Shown: piece by piece, positions 48,290 through 62,664 of the stretch
Layout of the letters: every line of letters starts with the position of its first letter
Position numbering within the stretch: the stretch's first letter is position 1
Source of the DNA: Panaeolus papilionaceus
Lineage: Eukaryota; Basidiomycota; Agaricomycetes; Agaricales
Length of the DNA: 64,000 nt
NCBI GenBank assembly: GCA_015501605.1
Contig: JADNRZ010000015.1
Location: forward strand, 620,001 to 684,000
Direction of reading: 5' to 3'
The notes under the pieces: model-generated
What the model saw: the letters and a program-made list of their open reading frames with translations, nothing else
Databases searched by the model: none
Told to the model about the DNA's origin: nothing
Program-made: the position numbers and the translations under genes

Positions 48290-48550
48290 TTGGTCGTTGT
48301 AATGGGATTTTATACCGATTAACGATGCCTGTGGTTTGAATTTATTGGTGTGTATGGACAGTGTGAAAGACTTCCGAGCACTTCGGATATTGCGTCTAGT
48401 CACGAGCGGGGAGAGGCTATATTTTTAATTTCGAGGCGAGGGAAGAGTGACTTGATTGCTCTCAATCTTCTCCTCTTGCTTTCATTTGAGACCAAGGCAT
48501 CTGGACCACACGACAAAAAATCTGCGATAATTCCGTTCCCCATTGACATC

Positions 48551-49991
48551 ATGGAGTTCGACTTTCTATCGTACCTACATACATTTCTGGGTCCTGATCA
48601 CGTTGATTCCGAGCAGATAACGATCGTGAAATTAACAGGAGGCTTCACCAACTTTACTGCCAGGGCTTCTTTCAGGACGCCTCTATCATTATCGCTCATT
48701 ACGAAGGAATCTGCTCATGATTCTAAGAGGCTCACAAGCGTCGTATTAAAGTACGCTCCACTGCATATGGCAATCGACCCTTCCCAAGCACTTTCTGTAC
48801 GCAGGCAAGATGTTGAAGCGGCAGCCCTGCAGGTACTAGGGCCTTTACTTCCAGGTACAAACGTTGGCTCTGGACAGAATGGGGAGAATATGGGCAGATA
48901 CCATACCCCATCCCTATACCTCCATGACAAAGAGAACAATATTTTGTGGATGGAGGACCTAGGCGCCGATGCCAAACCTCTCATCCAGGTTCTACGGGCA
49001 TCCTCACCACCTCTAACACAGGATGAAGTGAAGGAGATGGGAGTAGGATTGGGTCAGGTCGTCCATTACCTCCAAAAAGTCACTTCAGCATGGGTAGGGA
49101 TACCACCTGCCAATCTGGTGGATTTTCAGACCTCAGCGTCTGAGGAGATACACACATACCTATCCCAGCTCACATTTAATGAGCTTACGAAGGGTGGGAT
49201 GGAAGAGACGGAGGCGCAAGAAATATCAGGGATTGTACTGAAAGGTCTGCAGGAGCTGAGGGATGAAGAGCCGTTCTGGGGGACGGGGGACTTCTGGCCA
49301 GAAAATGTGCTGGTATATCGAGAAAAAGATACGGGCCAACTAAAGTTCGGACTCATTGACTGGGAGTACTTCGGACCGTCGAGCGTACCAGCGGAGATCG
49401 GAATGTTCTGTGCGTCTTCCTTCCGTCGTTTATGAGAAACTATTGACATGGAGACCTTCTCTTCCGCTCATTACACGCGTCTTCGATTGCCTGTGCAAAT
49501 TCTTAGTGGCGCATTTGCATTATCATATGCTCACCTCTACCGACATCGGGACGCAGAACCGCATTCGAGCTTTCGCCAACGGTATGTGTGATGGCTACAC
49601 CAATGCGCGTCTCAGCAGCAACATGGGATCAAGCGTGTATCCATCTAAAGCGTTCCAGTGGAAGACTCTGGTGGCCTATGGACGCGAACTCATCAACGCC
49701 GTTCTGCTGTATAACGACGCTGGCCATAACGACGACCACGCCAGTTCTAATTACAAGGAAACAAGAGACCTGGTCGTAGGTGTTGGTGTGACAAGCATCA
49801 AGGCTGCTGGCAGTGCCTATTCAGAAGTTGATCTCGGTTGCTTGGTTGGAGCGGGCCCGGTTGTAGCAGCCCCAGATCTGCCTAATGACACGGGAAACGT
49901 CGGAGGAAGAGGAGAAGAGGGTGCTCTTGGTTCCATATGGATTTATGAAGCTTTTGATGCGCTGAGGTTTCAGGTATATGAAAGCGCTTAG
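48551..49991 (+). CDS. APH-fold kinase, methylthioribose-kinase-like
   Basis: Exons are 48551-49409 and 49507-49991, giving 447 residues. The start MEFDFLSYL follows GACATC; the frame stays open 67 codons upstream, but that part is not protein-like. Motifs: ITIVKLTGGFTNFTARASF (nucleotide loop), VVLKYAPLH with the likely ATP-binding Lys, the catalytic loop TGDFWPENVLVY (Asp247) and the metal-binding DWEYF (Asp270). The splice joins EIGMF to LAHLHYHMLTS and AFANGMCDGY, as in the C-terminal helices of fungal phosphotransferase-enzyme-family proteins. The classical HGD of aminoglycoside phosphotransferases reads TGD here. Substrate unknown; a small-molecule or sugar kinase is likely. The last 100 residues are less conserved in appearance. 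Confidence 0.78.
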
Positions 49992-50309
49992 TGGAATGAT
50001 AGACGACAAATAGACGTTCCGATCCGGATGTGAATTCCAGCTATTTCAATTTGGTCAGCAAATTTTGGAAGAAAATTTGAAAGGATTTTAGATAAGGAGT
50101 TAGGAGGCTCTGAAGAGTTGGAGAAGCACAGGAACCTTGAAAACCGATAGAAGAAACCAATGATAGCTAGTAAAGGTCTTTTTGAAGTTGTAAGTACACA
50201 GCACGCAACCTGATGTGTGAGTGGGGGAATTACGACAATTATTATTATAGTATTAGCAACAAATACGTGAAGAGGTCGCAAGCCTTTCGCCAGGAAAGTG
50301 GGACGTCGG

Positions 50310-51322
50310 TTATACTTTTTTCCCGGTCGTTTTCTGCCACTCCGCAACGGCTTCGTTTATACGAGTATGCATATCTTCGGGCGTGACAATCTGGCCATAT
50401 GCATCGACAAACTTGCCAGTTGGGTCCATAAGGTATATGAAGATGGAATGGTCAACAAGATAGTCGCCTTTGGGGTCGGCGTTCGGAGGGGTGGAGAAGT
50501 AGACGCGGTAGGCCTTACACACGGCCTTGATATCCGCGTAGTCACCAACAAGACCCACAAATGAAGGGTGGAAATCTTCAAGATATTGAGCAATCCGTGA
50601 TGGGCTGTCCCTTGCTGGGTCGACGGAGATGAACACAGGAAGGAAAATATCACCATGTTCCTTTTCTGATGAAAAGAAAATATGAATGACACAAAATATA
50701 GGAGATTTGATGAGCTACGCACGAGTTTTTTCCAATACGTCGGTGATCTTATCGAGCTCTGCTGGACAAATATCTGGACAATTGGTAAAACCAAAGTAGA
50801 CCAAGGACCATTTTCCCAATAAATCTTTCTCCGTGAAAGGCTTTCCATCATGGGTGGTCAACGAAAAGGGGCCGCCAACATTGGGACGCCCATAAGACTG
50901 AACTTGCTTTTCTTTCTCTACATAAAACCAAGGTTTCAACCAGGAATGTTTGCAGAAGCGACCTTGAAGAATGAGTTACCTCTTTCCTCTTCCATTCTTT
51001 GCTTCTCCCGACGGAAATAAAATACTAAACCAGCACCAGTCAGCACGAACAATAGTGCTGATGCTGGAGTAAAAGCCTATCGATTCACGTCACCAGTCAG
51101 ATGAAAATTTGACCGGAGAGTTTTAGCACTCACCCCCATAGTATTGCGCTCTTGGAACTGAGCATATGTCCTACGCTGGATGAAATTCGCATTTTTAAGT
51201 TCTAGAGACCTTCTCTGTAGACATGGTCTATGTAACGAAGACCTTGAGGTACTGAGAGCTCTCCAACCAATGCCAAATTGCTGCTCGTAGCGTTGAAGAC
51301 CGGAACGGAGGAGGGAGGACAT
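50310..51322 (-). CDS. sco1: mitochondrial copper chaperone SCO1
   Basis: Exons are 51322-51134, 51076-50980, 50917-50723 and 50665-50310, giving 278 residues. The N-terminus is Arg/Ser-rich without acids, a mitochondrial presequence, followed by a TM (about 65-85, [15 protein letters not shown]). The thioredoxin-like domain starts [15 protein letters not shown] and holds the copper-binding CPDIC (Cys142, Cys146) in [14 protein letters not shown] and the distal His233 in [21 protein letters not shown] is also typical. It delivers copper to the CuA site of cytochrome c oxidase subunit 2 in the intermembrane space. All three introns are short (54-62 nt) except the first pair of phases, which close correctly. 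Confidence 0.95.
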
Positions 51323-52474
51323 CGGAGAAAGTGGCCGTCACAATTGTCACAATTCATTTCTTCAACACCGACCTCGATGATCTCGGTTGTCAATGTCCCC
51401 ACCAACGGCCTCGCACGTTGCGGGCAATATTTCCCTTCATAAAGCGCATCAGAAAACGTGTTTCTCGTCGTTCCTGGATGAACGTGTATTATCATTTATG
51501 TGCCTCTTCCAGACTCAAATCTCGGCACTGTATATTGCCTATCGATGATAGTGGGCAAACCAACCGGTATATCTTCCGATACGTTTGTCCTTGCTGTGGC
51601 TTCGGACTGCAGTTTGTCTACATAGATCTGTTGCAGTGGAAATTACTTTCCGCTAACGACCTTGGGACATCCTCAACATTCTCTAATATTCTTCTGGGTC
51701 ATAATATCACCATTTCATCGTCCAACTATGTATCGATTACCACTGTTCATGCGCCTGGTCTAATGGGGCTTCTACCATACCTACTATATCGATTTGCAAA
51801 GCGCGGGTACCGGTCTCAGCTACTTACCGACAACTAGGAGTCTATTGCAGGAACTCATAGGACTTAGGAGTAGGTCTCACCACAAGGGCAGCAGGGTTTG
51901 GCAGGCCCATGACGCACCCGGGATGATTTCTATGCACTCATATCTTTGCTTCACTGTAAACTTGTCTTCATTTGGTTTAATGCTGCTGCCGTTACATATA
52001 TGGCTTTTCTATCCATTCCTTTTTCAAATGTTCAAGTTCTACCTCAAGGCGCTGGGAAACTGTTCAATCACTTCACCTCCAGTCTTGCTTTCCGCAAGGC
52101 GTTTATTGACGATTTAGGTCTCTTGTGCCCTTGATGGCAATAATATTGGTGATCATATTTTTTATATTTTTCAGATTGGTTCCTGATAGGAGGATACGAT
52201 TCTACCTAATGGACTTTTTGTTTTTCCCCAGGTCAACAACTGACCTCAGCTGACCAACAGGCTCCACAAATTTCTTTTGCCGCTTTGGACTGTTATCCAA
52301 TGGCTCACCCAATACTTTCTTCTGTCTACCGGTATTGCCCAAGTCCAATAGTTGTGGCCTTCTGATCAATTGCCTGAAAAATCTGGGCGCTTTAAAGCAA
52401 ACTGCCCATGACATTGCAAGCAAGGGAGTAACCGGTCCCGTATGCAGGGTCTGCTGGTCTGCCGATATGTCCCT
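51323..52474. other. SCO1 5' flank and unassigned sequence
   Basis: A 168-codon plus frame (51331-51837) begins next to the SCO1 start and is partly Cys- and Leu-rich, but no domain or supporting splice signals were found. The rest shows nothing coding. Confidence 0.35.
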
Positions 52475-52483
52475 ATGCACAAC
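52475..52483. repeat. target-site duplication, left copy
   Basis: ATGCACAAC directly before the MITE, repeated directly after it at 52664-52672. Confidence 0.85.
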
Positions 52484-52663
52484 TAGTCTCGGTTAACCCA
52501 GCCTCTCCCGTTTTGGTGGTCAACCCGATTCTGTTCAAAAATGCCAAGAGGTTTGCGAAACGCAAACGCTCCCAACCTTGTTGGCTTGCGCCCAGACTCT
52601 CCCGTTAGGTCACCCAAATCGGGTTGACCGCCAAAACGGGACAGGCTGGGTTAACCGAGACTA
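52484..52663. mobile_element. 180-bp MITE with 47-bp terminal inverted repeats
   Basis: The left end starts TAGTCTCGGTTAACCCAGCC (52484-52530 as repeat) and the right end (52617-52663) is its reverse complement with two mismatches over 47 bp. The element is flanked on both sides by ATGCACAAC (52475-52483 and 52664-52672), a 9-bp target-site duplication. There is no ORF inside. Size, long inverted repeats and a 9-bp duplication fit a non-autonomous element, most like Mutator-type (MULE) MITEs, although the superfamily is inferred from duplication length only. Confidence 0.88.
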
Positions 52664-52672
52664 ATGCACAAC
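52664..52672. repeat. target-site duplication, right copy
   Basis: ATGCACAAC directly after the MITE. Identical to the left copy, which suggests a fairly recent insertion. Confidence 0.85.
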
Positions 52673-53122
52673 CATCTAGGGCCATAGACATAAGCGACTT
52701 TGCTGACTTGCTGGCTAGCTCTTTTTCGATAGGAAGTCATCTGGTGATTCTGATATGGCTCGGCGGCGCTGATGATCAACGATTGTTAAGCACGCTTTGA
52801 AGCGAATTTTTGGTGAGTGGTTTCGGTTTCAACTTATGTTCTCCATATCATCCCAACTTCGTCTTTTGGATAGGGTAGGGAACATGCGAACTACTTCTGC
52901 CAAATCAGCACATTCAAGTTGAACATACCCCTAGCGCCCCATAGCCGCTGCGTTGTGCGAAGATCGCCTCTTCAGCACAGTTTCAGTAACCATTCCAGGA
53001 ACCAAGTTGTCTGGATACCATAAGTTCTTTTTCGGCTCTTTAACCTCTTTTGGACCTACATCCAACACGCGATTTTTTCTTGGCATTCCATATCGCGTTG
53101 CAGTTTCCAGGACTTCAGACGC

Positions 53123-53128
53123 TATAAA
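53123..53128 (+). promoter_or_regulatory. TATA box of the GMC oxidoreductase gene
   Basis: TATAAA in GACGCTATAAAATGG, 62 nt upstream of the ATG at 53185. The MITE sits about 460 nt further upstream. Confidence 0.6.
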
Positions 53129-53184
53129 ATGGTCAAACAACATTTTGACCGCCAGCAATCTTTGAATCATCACTTTCTTCAAGG

Positions 53185-55497
<2,313 letters not shown>

Positions 55498-55940
55498 ACG
55501 CCGAAAGATTTCTTATTTCGTGGCTCTTGTTGTAATTTATTTTATTTCATATTATTCTATGGTTGGTACTACTGCAAACAAACGACTACTCTCCTTTCGT
55601 TATTTCGTGGTTCTCTTTTTTCGAAGTTACAACCTTGTCGATACCTTACACCATGTTCCGTATTCAGACTGTTGTTTTAATACTAATTCTTGCCTCGATC
55701 GATATCCGTAAGGGAAGGTATTGTGGTTGAACGGTAACACATATAGCAACATGATACCCATTTATAGGCCAAAGTCATCCTCATGATCACTAGTAGTAAC
55801 TGCACTGCAACGAGCAGTGCGCACGTGGCGAACCAACGGCGAATCGCTATGCAATTGCGACGCTTCTGCTAGCTTCCTTCATATCACTACATTTCTCCTC
55901 CTTCAGCGAGAGTATATCTCTGAAAAGCATTCAGAATAGT
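55498..55940. other. intergenic, no gene seen
   Basis: 3' flank of the GMC gene, whose stop at 55497 is followed by an unrelated open frame, then the promoter of F-box member 3. Confidence 0.4.
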
Positions 55941-57924
55941 ATGGAAATTCTGGGGCCGCGAACGAAAGGACATTCCAAGGTACCATGGCCAGTGGAGTTA
56001 AACAAAGTGGGTGCCCAATCAGTTCACCATCGCTCTTGCGGTTAGACGACCCTTCCGGTGCTTCTGATATGATTTACAATCCAGTTAGACTAATATACCC
56101 TCACAATAGGTAGAAACTTCCATACCATCATGGATTCACCAACTCCTTCGTCACAATAGTCCTCCATCTATAACTGAACAGCACCAGCTCAATTCAATGC
56201 GTTCTACTCTCCCCAGGAGCTTGCTCGACAACAACTACGAGCAAGAAAACATAGCTAAACAGATCAAGGATCTTCAGTCGCGTCTACAGTATCTGAAAGT
56301 TGAACACTGTCGTATGCAGAAACAGTCTTTCATCTGCGAAGTGATTATGTCGCCCTTTCGACGCTTACCAAACGACATTGTGTACAAAATTATCGCAACA
56401 GCCTCCACTGATCGCTACGTAGGAGAGATGGCAGGAAGTCGCTGTCATGTACCATCTACTTTGGCCCAAGTATCTCGACATTTGCGCGACACGGTGTTTG
56501 GAGTTTCAAGGTTATGGAACAATATGAAGATATGTTTTCAGCTCCCCAAACCGGATCCAGTCACATTCCTGCACGATTACCGTCCTATCATGGACCAGAT
56601 TAAACACTTCAGTTACCTGTCTAGCTCACTCCCTATTACTCTCGAACTCACAGAATGCAACATAGAGACACATTTGGGAAGTAGGATTGGCGGACAATAT
56701 TATGGCTTGTATCCGATCCTCGAATGGATTATACATGAATGGACCAGCCGAGATCGACTGTCGAGACTCACAATTGCCTCACCAAGAATTGTAACCCTGC
56801 TTCGAGAATTCAAAGATCAGCTTTCGACTGCACCCGTCCCTCCCTTACCCTCTCTCGCATCATGCTCCTTCCAAATGTCCCAGATGCCAGCACAAGACTC
56901 AACAGATGTCGGCGATGATCTCGTTGTGATAACAGACAAACTTCAAAATCTGCGGAAGTTGTGGGTTGGGCATGAAGTCATGCAAGTGGAGGGAATCTTC
57001 GATGGATCGACTTTGGCAGTCGCGACTCGCTCATCATGGTCAAAGCTTACAGAAATCCACATCTCATCCCCTCTCAGGCGAGATGAATGGCATGGGATTC
57101 TCCAGGCGTGTCCTCAGCTTAGGTTCGGGGGGTTCACGTTAGACGAATTCGATGAGGGGGGTTTGATAACAACCAATTTCAATTTCGTCACTCTTACACA
57201 CCAAAACCTGGACGACCTTCGCTTGAATCTTCAGGAGGAAACTCAACACGCCTACGTCTTCTTGGGTTTCAAATTTCCGCGCTTAACAACACTACATCTG
57301 CGTTTTCACAATGCCGAACTGGCCAATCTTGGGAAGCTCCCAACTGTAGCCAATCGAGTTTCTGGCATTTTCCCTTCGCTCCAGCGGCTAATTTTGGGAA
57401 ATATGGTACAGATTTATAACAAAATTAAATATCTGTACCCACTCTTGATCGCCGTACCTACTCTTACTAGCCTCGAAGCAACATCACTCACTCACGATGA
57501 TGCCATTTCTCTGCTCAACTTTGTTAGACGGAATCAAAACGGCAAACCCTTTCTTCCCCATCTCAAACACCTCATTCTTACCTTCACACCTCGTAGCGTA
57601 TGGGCAGATGGCGCCTATGAGGAGATCGCACTGACCGATACTCTCTTAGCTGGGCAACGGAGCTCGGCATTGGCTTGGGACTCAGAAGACGAAACGGAGT
57701 CGGACACGATCCACGACAGTTTCGACATCCTAACGCGATTTATATGGACCGCAACAATGACTCGAAAACACGGAACCGGCCCTCAGATACAGAAGTATCT
57801 TTCTGTTCTTCAAGAGCGCCTTGCAAGGGAAGAGATAAATATTGGTATTGAGCAGAAACAGATTCTTTCATTGGATAACGACGACGTTAAAAATGAGGAG
57901 GTGGTGTGTTATTTCGATGTCTGA
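55941..57924 (+). CDS. F-box/LRR-like protein, two-exon family, member 3
   Basis: Exon 1 is 55941-56006 (22 codons; MEILGPRTKGHSKVPWPVEL), intron 56007-56109 (GTGGGT donor, AATAG acceptor), exon 2 56110-57924, giving 626 residues. Exon 2 opens VETSIPSWIHQLLRHNSPPS like its relatives. A coiled coil (about 64-92) precedes the F-box (from residue 102, MSPFRRLPNDIVYKIIATA), then VSRHLRDTVFGVSRLWNNM. The LRR-like tail contains LRRDEWHGILQACPQLRFGG and FPRLTTLHLRFHNAELANL. It starts a same-strand array with members 4-6. The internal Met at 56197 would delete the conserved first exon and is less likely. Predicted SCF substrate receptor. Confidence 0.82.
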
Positions 57925-58259
57925 AAATTTGTGTACCTCTCTGTAAATTAGATTCGATCTGTTTATACACGAACATATTGTGATGTTCATTTCGAGGCGG
58001 TTGATCCGGATACGTAGGAATGTTAACAATATACTTCAGTTACACCCATCCATTGCGTGGATGGTCAAATGATCTACTTATCGGAGGTTCAGGTCAGCGA
58101 AACACGTGGTTCGATGTTAATTTAGCTCTGCCCATGCTGACCCTGAATTAAACGTAATCGCGACTTGGTTCAACCCCCCATCCGAACGAGCTTGCAAACA
58201 ATAGGAGGCCCTTTCTAGCATCCTATTTTGTTCCTTCTAAGCAGCGGAACCATCAGACT
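57925..58259. other. spacer between F-box members 3 and 4
   Basis: 335 nt containing 3' UTR and promoter; no gene seen. Confidence 0.4.
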
Positions 58260-60216
58260 ATGGAATATTTTGGACCCAAGCATCAGGATCATCGAAGGGT
58301 TCCATGGCTTCAGCAGTTTAATGAGGTACGTCTCATTGGGAACACCTGCGTCTATGTAGCTCACATTTTTCATACCGAATCACGTATATGTCGTATCATG
58401 GTGGCCTAACCTGCTCTTCCAGACTTCAATTCTGTTACCATCAGCCTTTATTCGGCTACTTAGTTGCAACTTGCCACCATCCGCCGACGAAGCTCTTCAG
58501 GTCAAGGACTTTCAAAATTCTGTGACTCGAAGTATTGCAAAGAACAAGCAGGAAGTTACCGACCTCCAAGATGAGGTCCATCGCCTTCAAAGTCGTATAG
58601 ATCGACTCAAGGCTGAGCGTCCCACCCTTCACAAACAATCTTTCGTTTGCGAGGTCATTATGTCACCATTTCGCCGCCTCCCCGTTGATATTATCTACCA
58701 CATTGTCATGATAGCGGACTACAATCAGCGAAACACCCTTACTGAACTGAAGGCCCGTTCGGTCTCCCATATACCTACCCTGCTCACCCAAGTCTCTCGC
58801 CCTCTGCACGAGATCGTTCTCAGAGTGCCAAACTTATGGACGCAGATTGATGTGCGGTGGAGATGGAGTTCTTTCGCAACAGATCCCAGGAGACTTTTTG
58901 AAAAGGTCAAACGATTTGCAGCTTTATCTGGGGTACTTCCACTCAGCATCCATCTCGACGAATGGGATTTTCAGCATCCGGGGAAGCAACACGTACAGAA
59001 AATGCAACCTGTTCCATATCTTCTGCGGCAAATCCTTTCTTCGGACTTTGTGGACAATCGCCGGCTCGCAAAGCTCTCCCTCACTTCTCCCAAACACGAC
59101 GAGATGAAAAACTTGGTCACAGGCCTAATTCTCTCAGAGGACAATATTCTTCCGAATCTCGTCTCTTTGATGTTTGGTCCAGCTGCTTACGACAGGGGTT
59201 CGTGTTCGAGTGGACAATTTTTCACCAATATCCTGGAGAAGCTTCCTAGCTTGCGCAAGTTCTCGAGTGGAGAAATGGCACTTGTGTTGGACGATGTATT
59301 CGACCTCGACCCCCAATCTTCCACCAGTATGTTGCAGCACTGGCACAAGTTAACCGCGTTGCACATCCGATGCAACATAGCTCGCGATGACTGGTTGATT
59401 TTGCTGCAATCATGTCCTAATCTTGAATTTGGCTGGTTTGCCATGGCAGAGACTGCGGAGGAGTACGTCGTTGATGTTCCACCTGCTGACATATCATTTA
59501 CCCATCATGGCTTGCGAGAATTGTGCTTGCTCTTCGAGGACCGTACACAACATCTATTTGTCTTCTCAGGTCTTCAATTTCCTCATCTGATAACACTCCG
59601 ACTACAGTTCATTGAAGCAGATCTCCAATCACCTGGAGCAAGGCACTCCGTTGCCGCCCGTCACATCGAAAAGGCCTTCCCATCTTTGCAACACCTCGTC
59701 CTTGTCAACACCATGGAAGCTTATCCAGACATTGAATATATTTTTCCTCTGTTCCTGGCAGTACCCACGACTCTCACCCTCTCAATTTCTCTCTCTTATG
59801 ATGCGGCTGTAGATCTGTTAGAGTTCCTGCAAGAAGGCCACGACGGACAATTCATCCTCCCTAACCTTCAACTCCTGAGGCTCGCGTTTTCACCGCTCGA
59901 AGCCTCGTTTTGGTCAAATTCTATTAGACCGGCAGAGGATCCTCTCGAGACTGCCATTGTTGAGGTCCATTTAGCTCGAAACTCTGTCTTGTCCTCCACC
60001 CGGTCATTCCACACCAAGATAGATTTCATAGGGCAAGGTTCGGAACGCATAAATCAAGGCCCTTTGCATGAAAAGATGAGGCAGTATTTCCAAACACTCC
60101 AGAAGAGGTTTCAGCAGGAGAATATTGGCATTCCGGTCAGAACTAGGGAGGTGTTCGTTTTGGATTGCGAGGATTACTACTTTTCAGGAGATGTAATGTA
60201 TCACTTCGATCCCTGA
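58260..60216 (+). CDS. F-box/LRR-like protein, two-exon family, member 4
   Basis: Exon 1 is 58260-58325 (22 codons; MEYFGPKHQDHRRVPWLQQF), intron 58326-58422 (GTACGT donor, TCCAG acceptor), exon 2 58423-60216, giving 619 residues. After TSILLPSAFIRLLSCNLPPS a coiled coil (VTDLQDEVHRLQSRIDRLKA) leads to the F-box at residue 102 (MSPFRRLPVDIIYHIVMIA) with VSRPLHEIVLRVPNLWTQID. The tail has DDWLILLQSCPNLEFGWFAM and FPSLQHLVLVN. It is very similar to member 5 throughout, so the two are recent tandem duplicates. Predicted SCF substrate receptor, target unknown. Confidence 0.85.
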
Positions 60217-60404
60217 TCGATTCTTCAGATTTTTATTTGGAGTCTGATAACACCTATACTTACTGTATGTACTATGTGTGCTTTTATGTGATTATTTTTT
60301 GTGTACTTTTGAGATATCAATGTATTTTGAGTTGAAAAGAATTTCAATTGTCGGTATTTGTACATACGATGAACACGACCGTCATCCGAAGACGTTCGAC
60401 TACT

Positions 60405-60478
60405 TGGACTTCTGTTCTTCAAGAACGGCTTAGAAGGGATGATTGTATTGAGCAAAAACAGTTTTTAGGAACTTGTGT
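60405..60478 (+). pseudogene. relic of an F-box family 3' coding end
   Basis: TTCTGTTCTTCAAGAACGGC and the bases after it (to about 60475) match the 3' coding end of member 3 at 57800-57870: VLQERL and IEQKQ are readable in both. A gap of about nine bases separates the two matching parts. The fragment is flanked by non-coding sequence, so it is a leftover of a deleted or duplicated member. Confidence 0.6.
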
Positions 60479-60658
60479 CGGTTATGTATCATGATCAAGT
60501 GCAGTGACATACACGTGGCCGGCAACGTTCTTTTATGTGGGTTGGAATGTTGACCGGCTTGCTTCACTTGGCTTCAACCTCTCCATCTGAATCTTCTCTG
60601 GACTCTGAACATCGCTTACAAAAGCCAGTGAGGTCTCTAAGCCACTTAACAGCAGATC

Positions 60659-62664
60659 ATGGAGGAATTTGGTCCTGGGCATAAGGATCATCGAAAGGTT
60701 CCTTGGCTCCCACAATTTGAGGAGGTATGTGAAAGCCGCACACTCTCATCTATGACTTTGCGCTCATCGTACGGAATCACCCTTATGAATCGTCGGTGTA
60801 ACTTGACTTGTCCCACCAGACTTCAATCCTGCTACCATCGACCTTTATCGGGCTACTCCGTTGCAACTCGCCGCCCTCCGTCGAAGAAGTTCGTCAAGTC
60901 AAAGACTATCAAGACTCTGTTACTCGAAGTATTTTGGAAAACGGTCAGGAAGTCATTGGCCTCAAAAATGAAGTCATTCGCCTCCAAGAGGAGATACAGC
61001 GTCTTCAGAATCGTATAATCCAACAGATAACTGAGCGTCGCAGCCTCTACAAGCAAGCTTTCGCCTGCGAGGTCATCTTGTCACCATTTCGTCGTCTCCC
61101 TGCAGACATCATCTACCACATTGCTATGATAGCAGACTGCCATCAGCAGGAAACCCCCTGCAATCCTGCGACTCGTTCACCTCCACATATACCCACCTTA
61201 TTCACCCATGTCTCGCGTCCGCTGCGTGGAATAGTTCTTGGAGTACCGAACCTGTGGAACCGGATTGACGTGCGTTGGAGATGTGCTTATCCAACAGATC
61301 CCAGAAAGCTTTTCGAAAAAGTCAAGCATTTTAGTGCGCTATCTGGCACACTCCCACTCAGCATCCATCTCGATGAATCGGACTTTCAACATCCAAGGGA
61401 AAAGCTCGTACGAACAGTGCAACCTGTCCCATATTTACTACAGCAAATTATTTCTTCAGACCTGGTGGACAATCGCCGGATCGTAAAACTTTCCCTCACC
61501 TCTCCGAAACACCGAGAACTGAAAAGTTCGGTCAAGAAGCTCATCCTCTGCGAGGACAACATTCTTCCCAACCTTGTTACACTTGCATTTGGTTATTCAT
61601 CTTACGACGATGGATCTTGTTCGAGTGGCAAGTTCTTCACCGAAGCTCTGGAGAAGCTTCCCAAGCTGCAGAAGTTCTCGAGTGGAGAGCCGGTCCTCGA
61701 TGTGGAAGATATTGTCAGATCCAGCCTGCTGTCTACTGCCACTCTGCTCCAGCACTGGTGCAAGCTATCTGCGCTGCATCTACGATGCGACATACGCCGC
61801 AATGACTGGTTGATGCTACTTCGAGCATGCCCCAATATCGAGTTTGGATGGTTTGCCATGGCATCACCTCGGGAAGAGTTTGATGTTGCAAATTTATCAG
61901 CCGAAACGACATTTACCCATCCTCATTTACGGGAATTGTGCATACTGTTCCAAGACTTCACAGAACACCTTTTTATTTTTTCTGGCCTTCAATTCACTCA
62001 TCTGGTAGCCCTCAGACTTCAGTTCCGTGACGCAGAGCTCCAGTCACCTGGAGAGCGTTCTGCTGCTGCTCGTCATATCGAAAAGGCGTTCCCATCTTTA
62101 CAACATGTCGTCCTTGTCAACATTATAGGAATTTGTCATAAATTTAAATATATATTTCCCCTATTCTTAGCAGTGCCCTCGACCACCTCCCTCTCAATCT
62201 CTGCCACTTACGACACCGCTCTCGATTTATTAACACTCCTGCAACAAACATACAATGAACGACCAATCCTCCCTAACCTCAAAGCTCTGACGCTCACCTT
62301 CTCGCCACGCTCACCTTTGTCTTGGTCTCTCTCCGGCAGGCCATCCGGGGACCGCCTTGAGGTTGCCATTATCGATACTCATTTATCTCGGAATGTTGCC
62401 CAAAATGCTACCAGTGGAATATCAACGACTCTGGTTACAAATGCTCGGTTACCATTCTTCACTGAGATAGAGTTCATAGCACTTGGTTCAGAACCAATCA
62501 CCAAAGGTCCTTGGCATGGTAGGATGACACAGTATTTCCACTCCCTTCAAGCCAAGTTTCAGACCGAGAACATCAATATCTCCGTCCGAACGAGAGAGGA
62601 ATTTGTTCTGGATTGGGACGTTAGGTACTTTTCACGAGATGTGATGCATTATTTTGATCCCTAA
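60659..62664 (+). CDS. F-box/LRR-like protein, two-exon family, member 5
   Basis: Exon 1 is 60659-60724 (22 codons; MEEFGPGHKDHRKVPWLPQF), intron 60725-60819 (GTATGT donor, ACCAG acceptor), exon 2 60820-62664, giving 636 residues. Exon 2 begins TSILLPSTFIGLLRCNSPPS. A longer coiled coil (about 55-95) precedes the F-box at residue 109 (LSPFRRLPADIIYHIAMIA) with VSRPLRGIVLGVPNLWNRID. RNDWLMLLRACPNIEFGWFAM and FPSLQHVVLVN match member 4 closely. It differs by an insertion in the coiled coil and another near the C-terminus. The frame is also open across the intron's end, which explains an alternative Met at 60808. Confidence 0.85.

Noticed and set aside
51331..51837. 168-codon plus frame starting beside the SCO1 start codon
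   Set aside because: It overlaps the SCO1 leader on the other strand, has no domain and no exon partners. It remains possible but unsupported.
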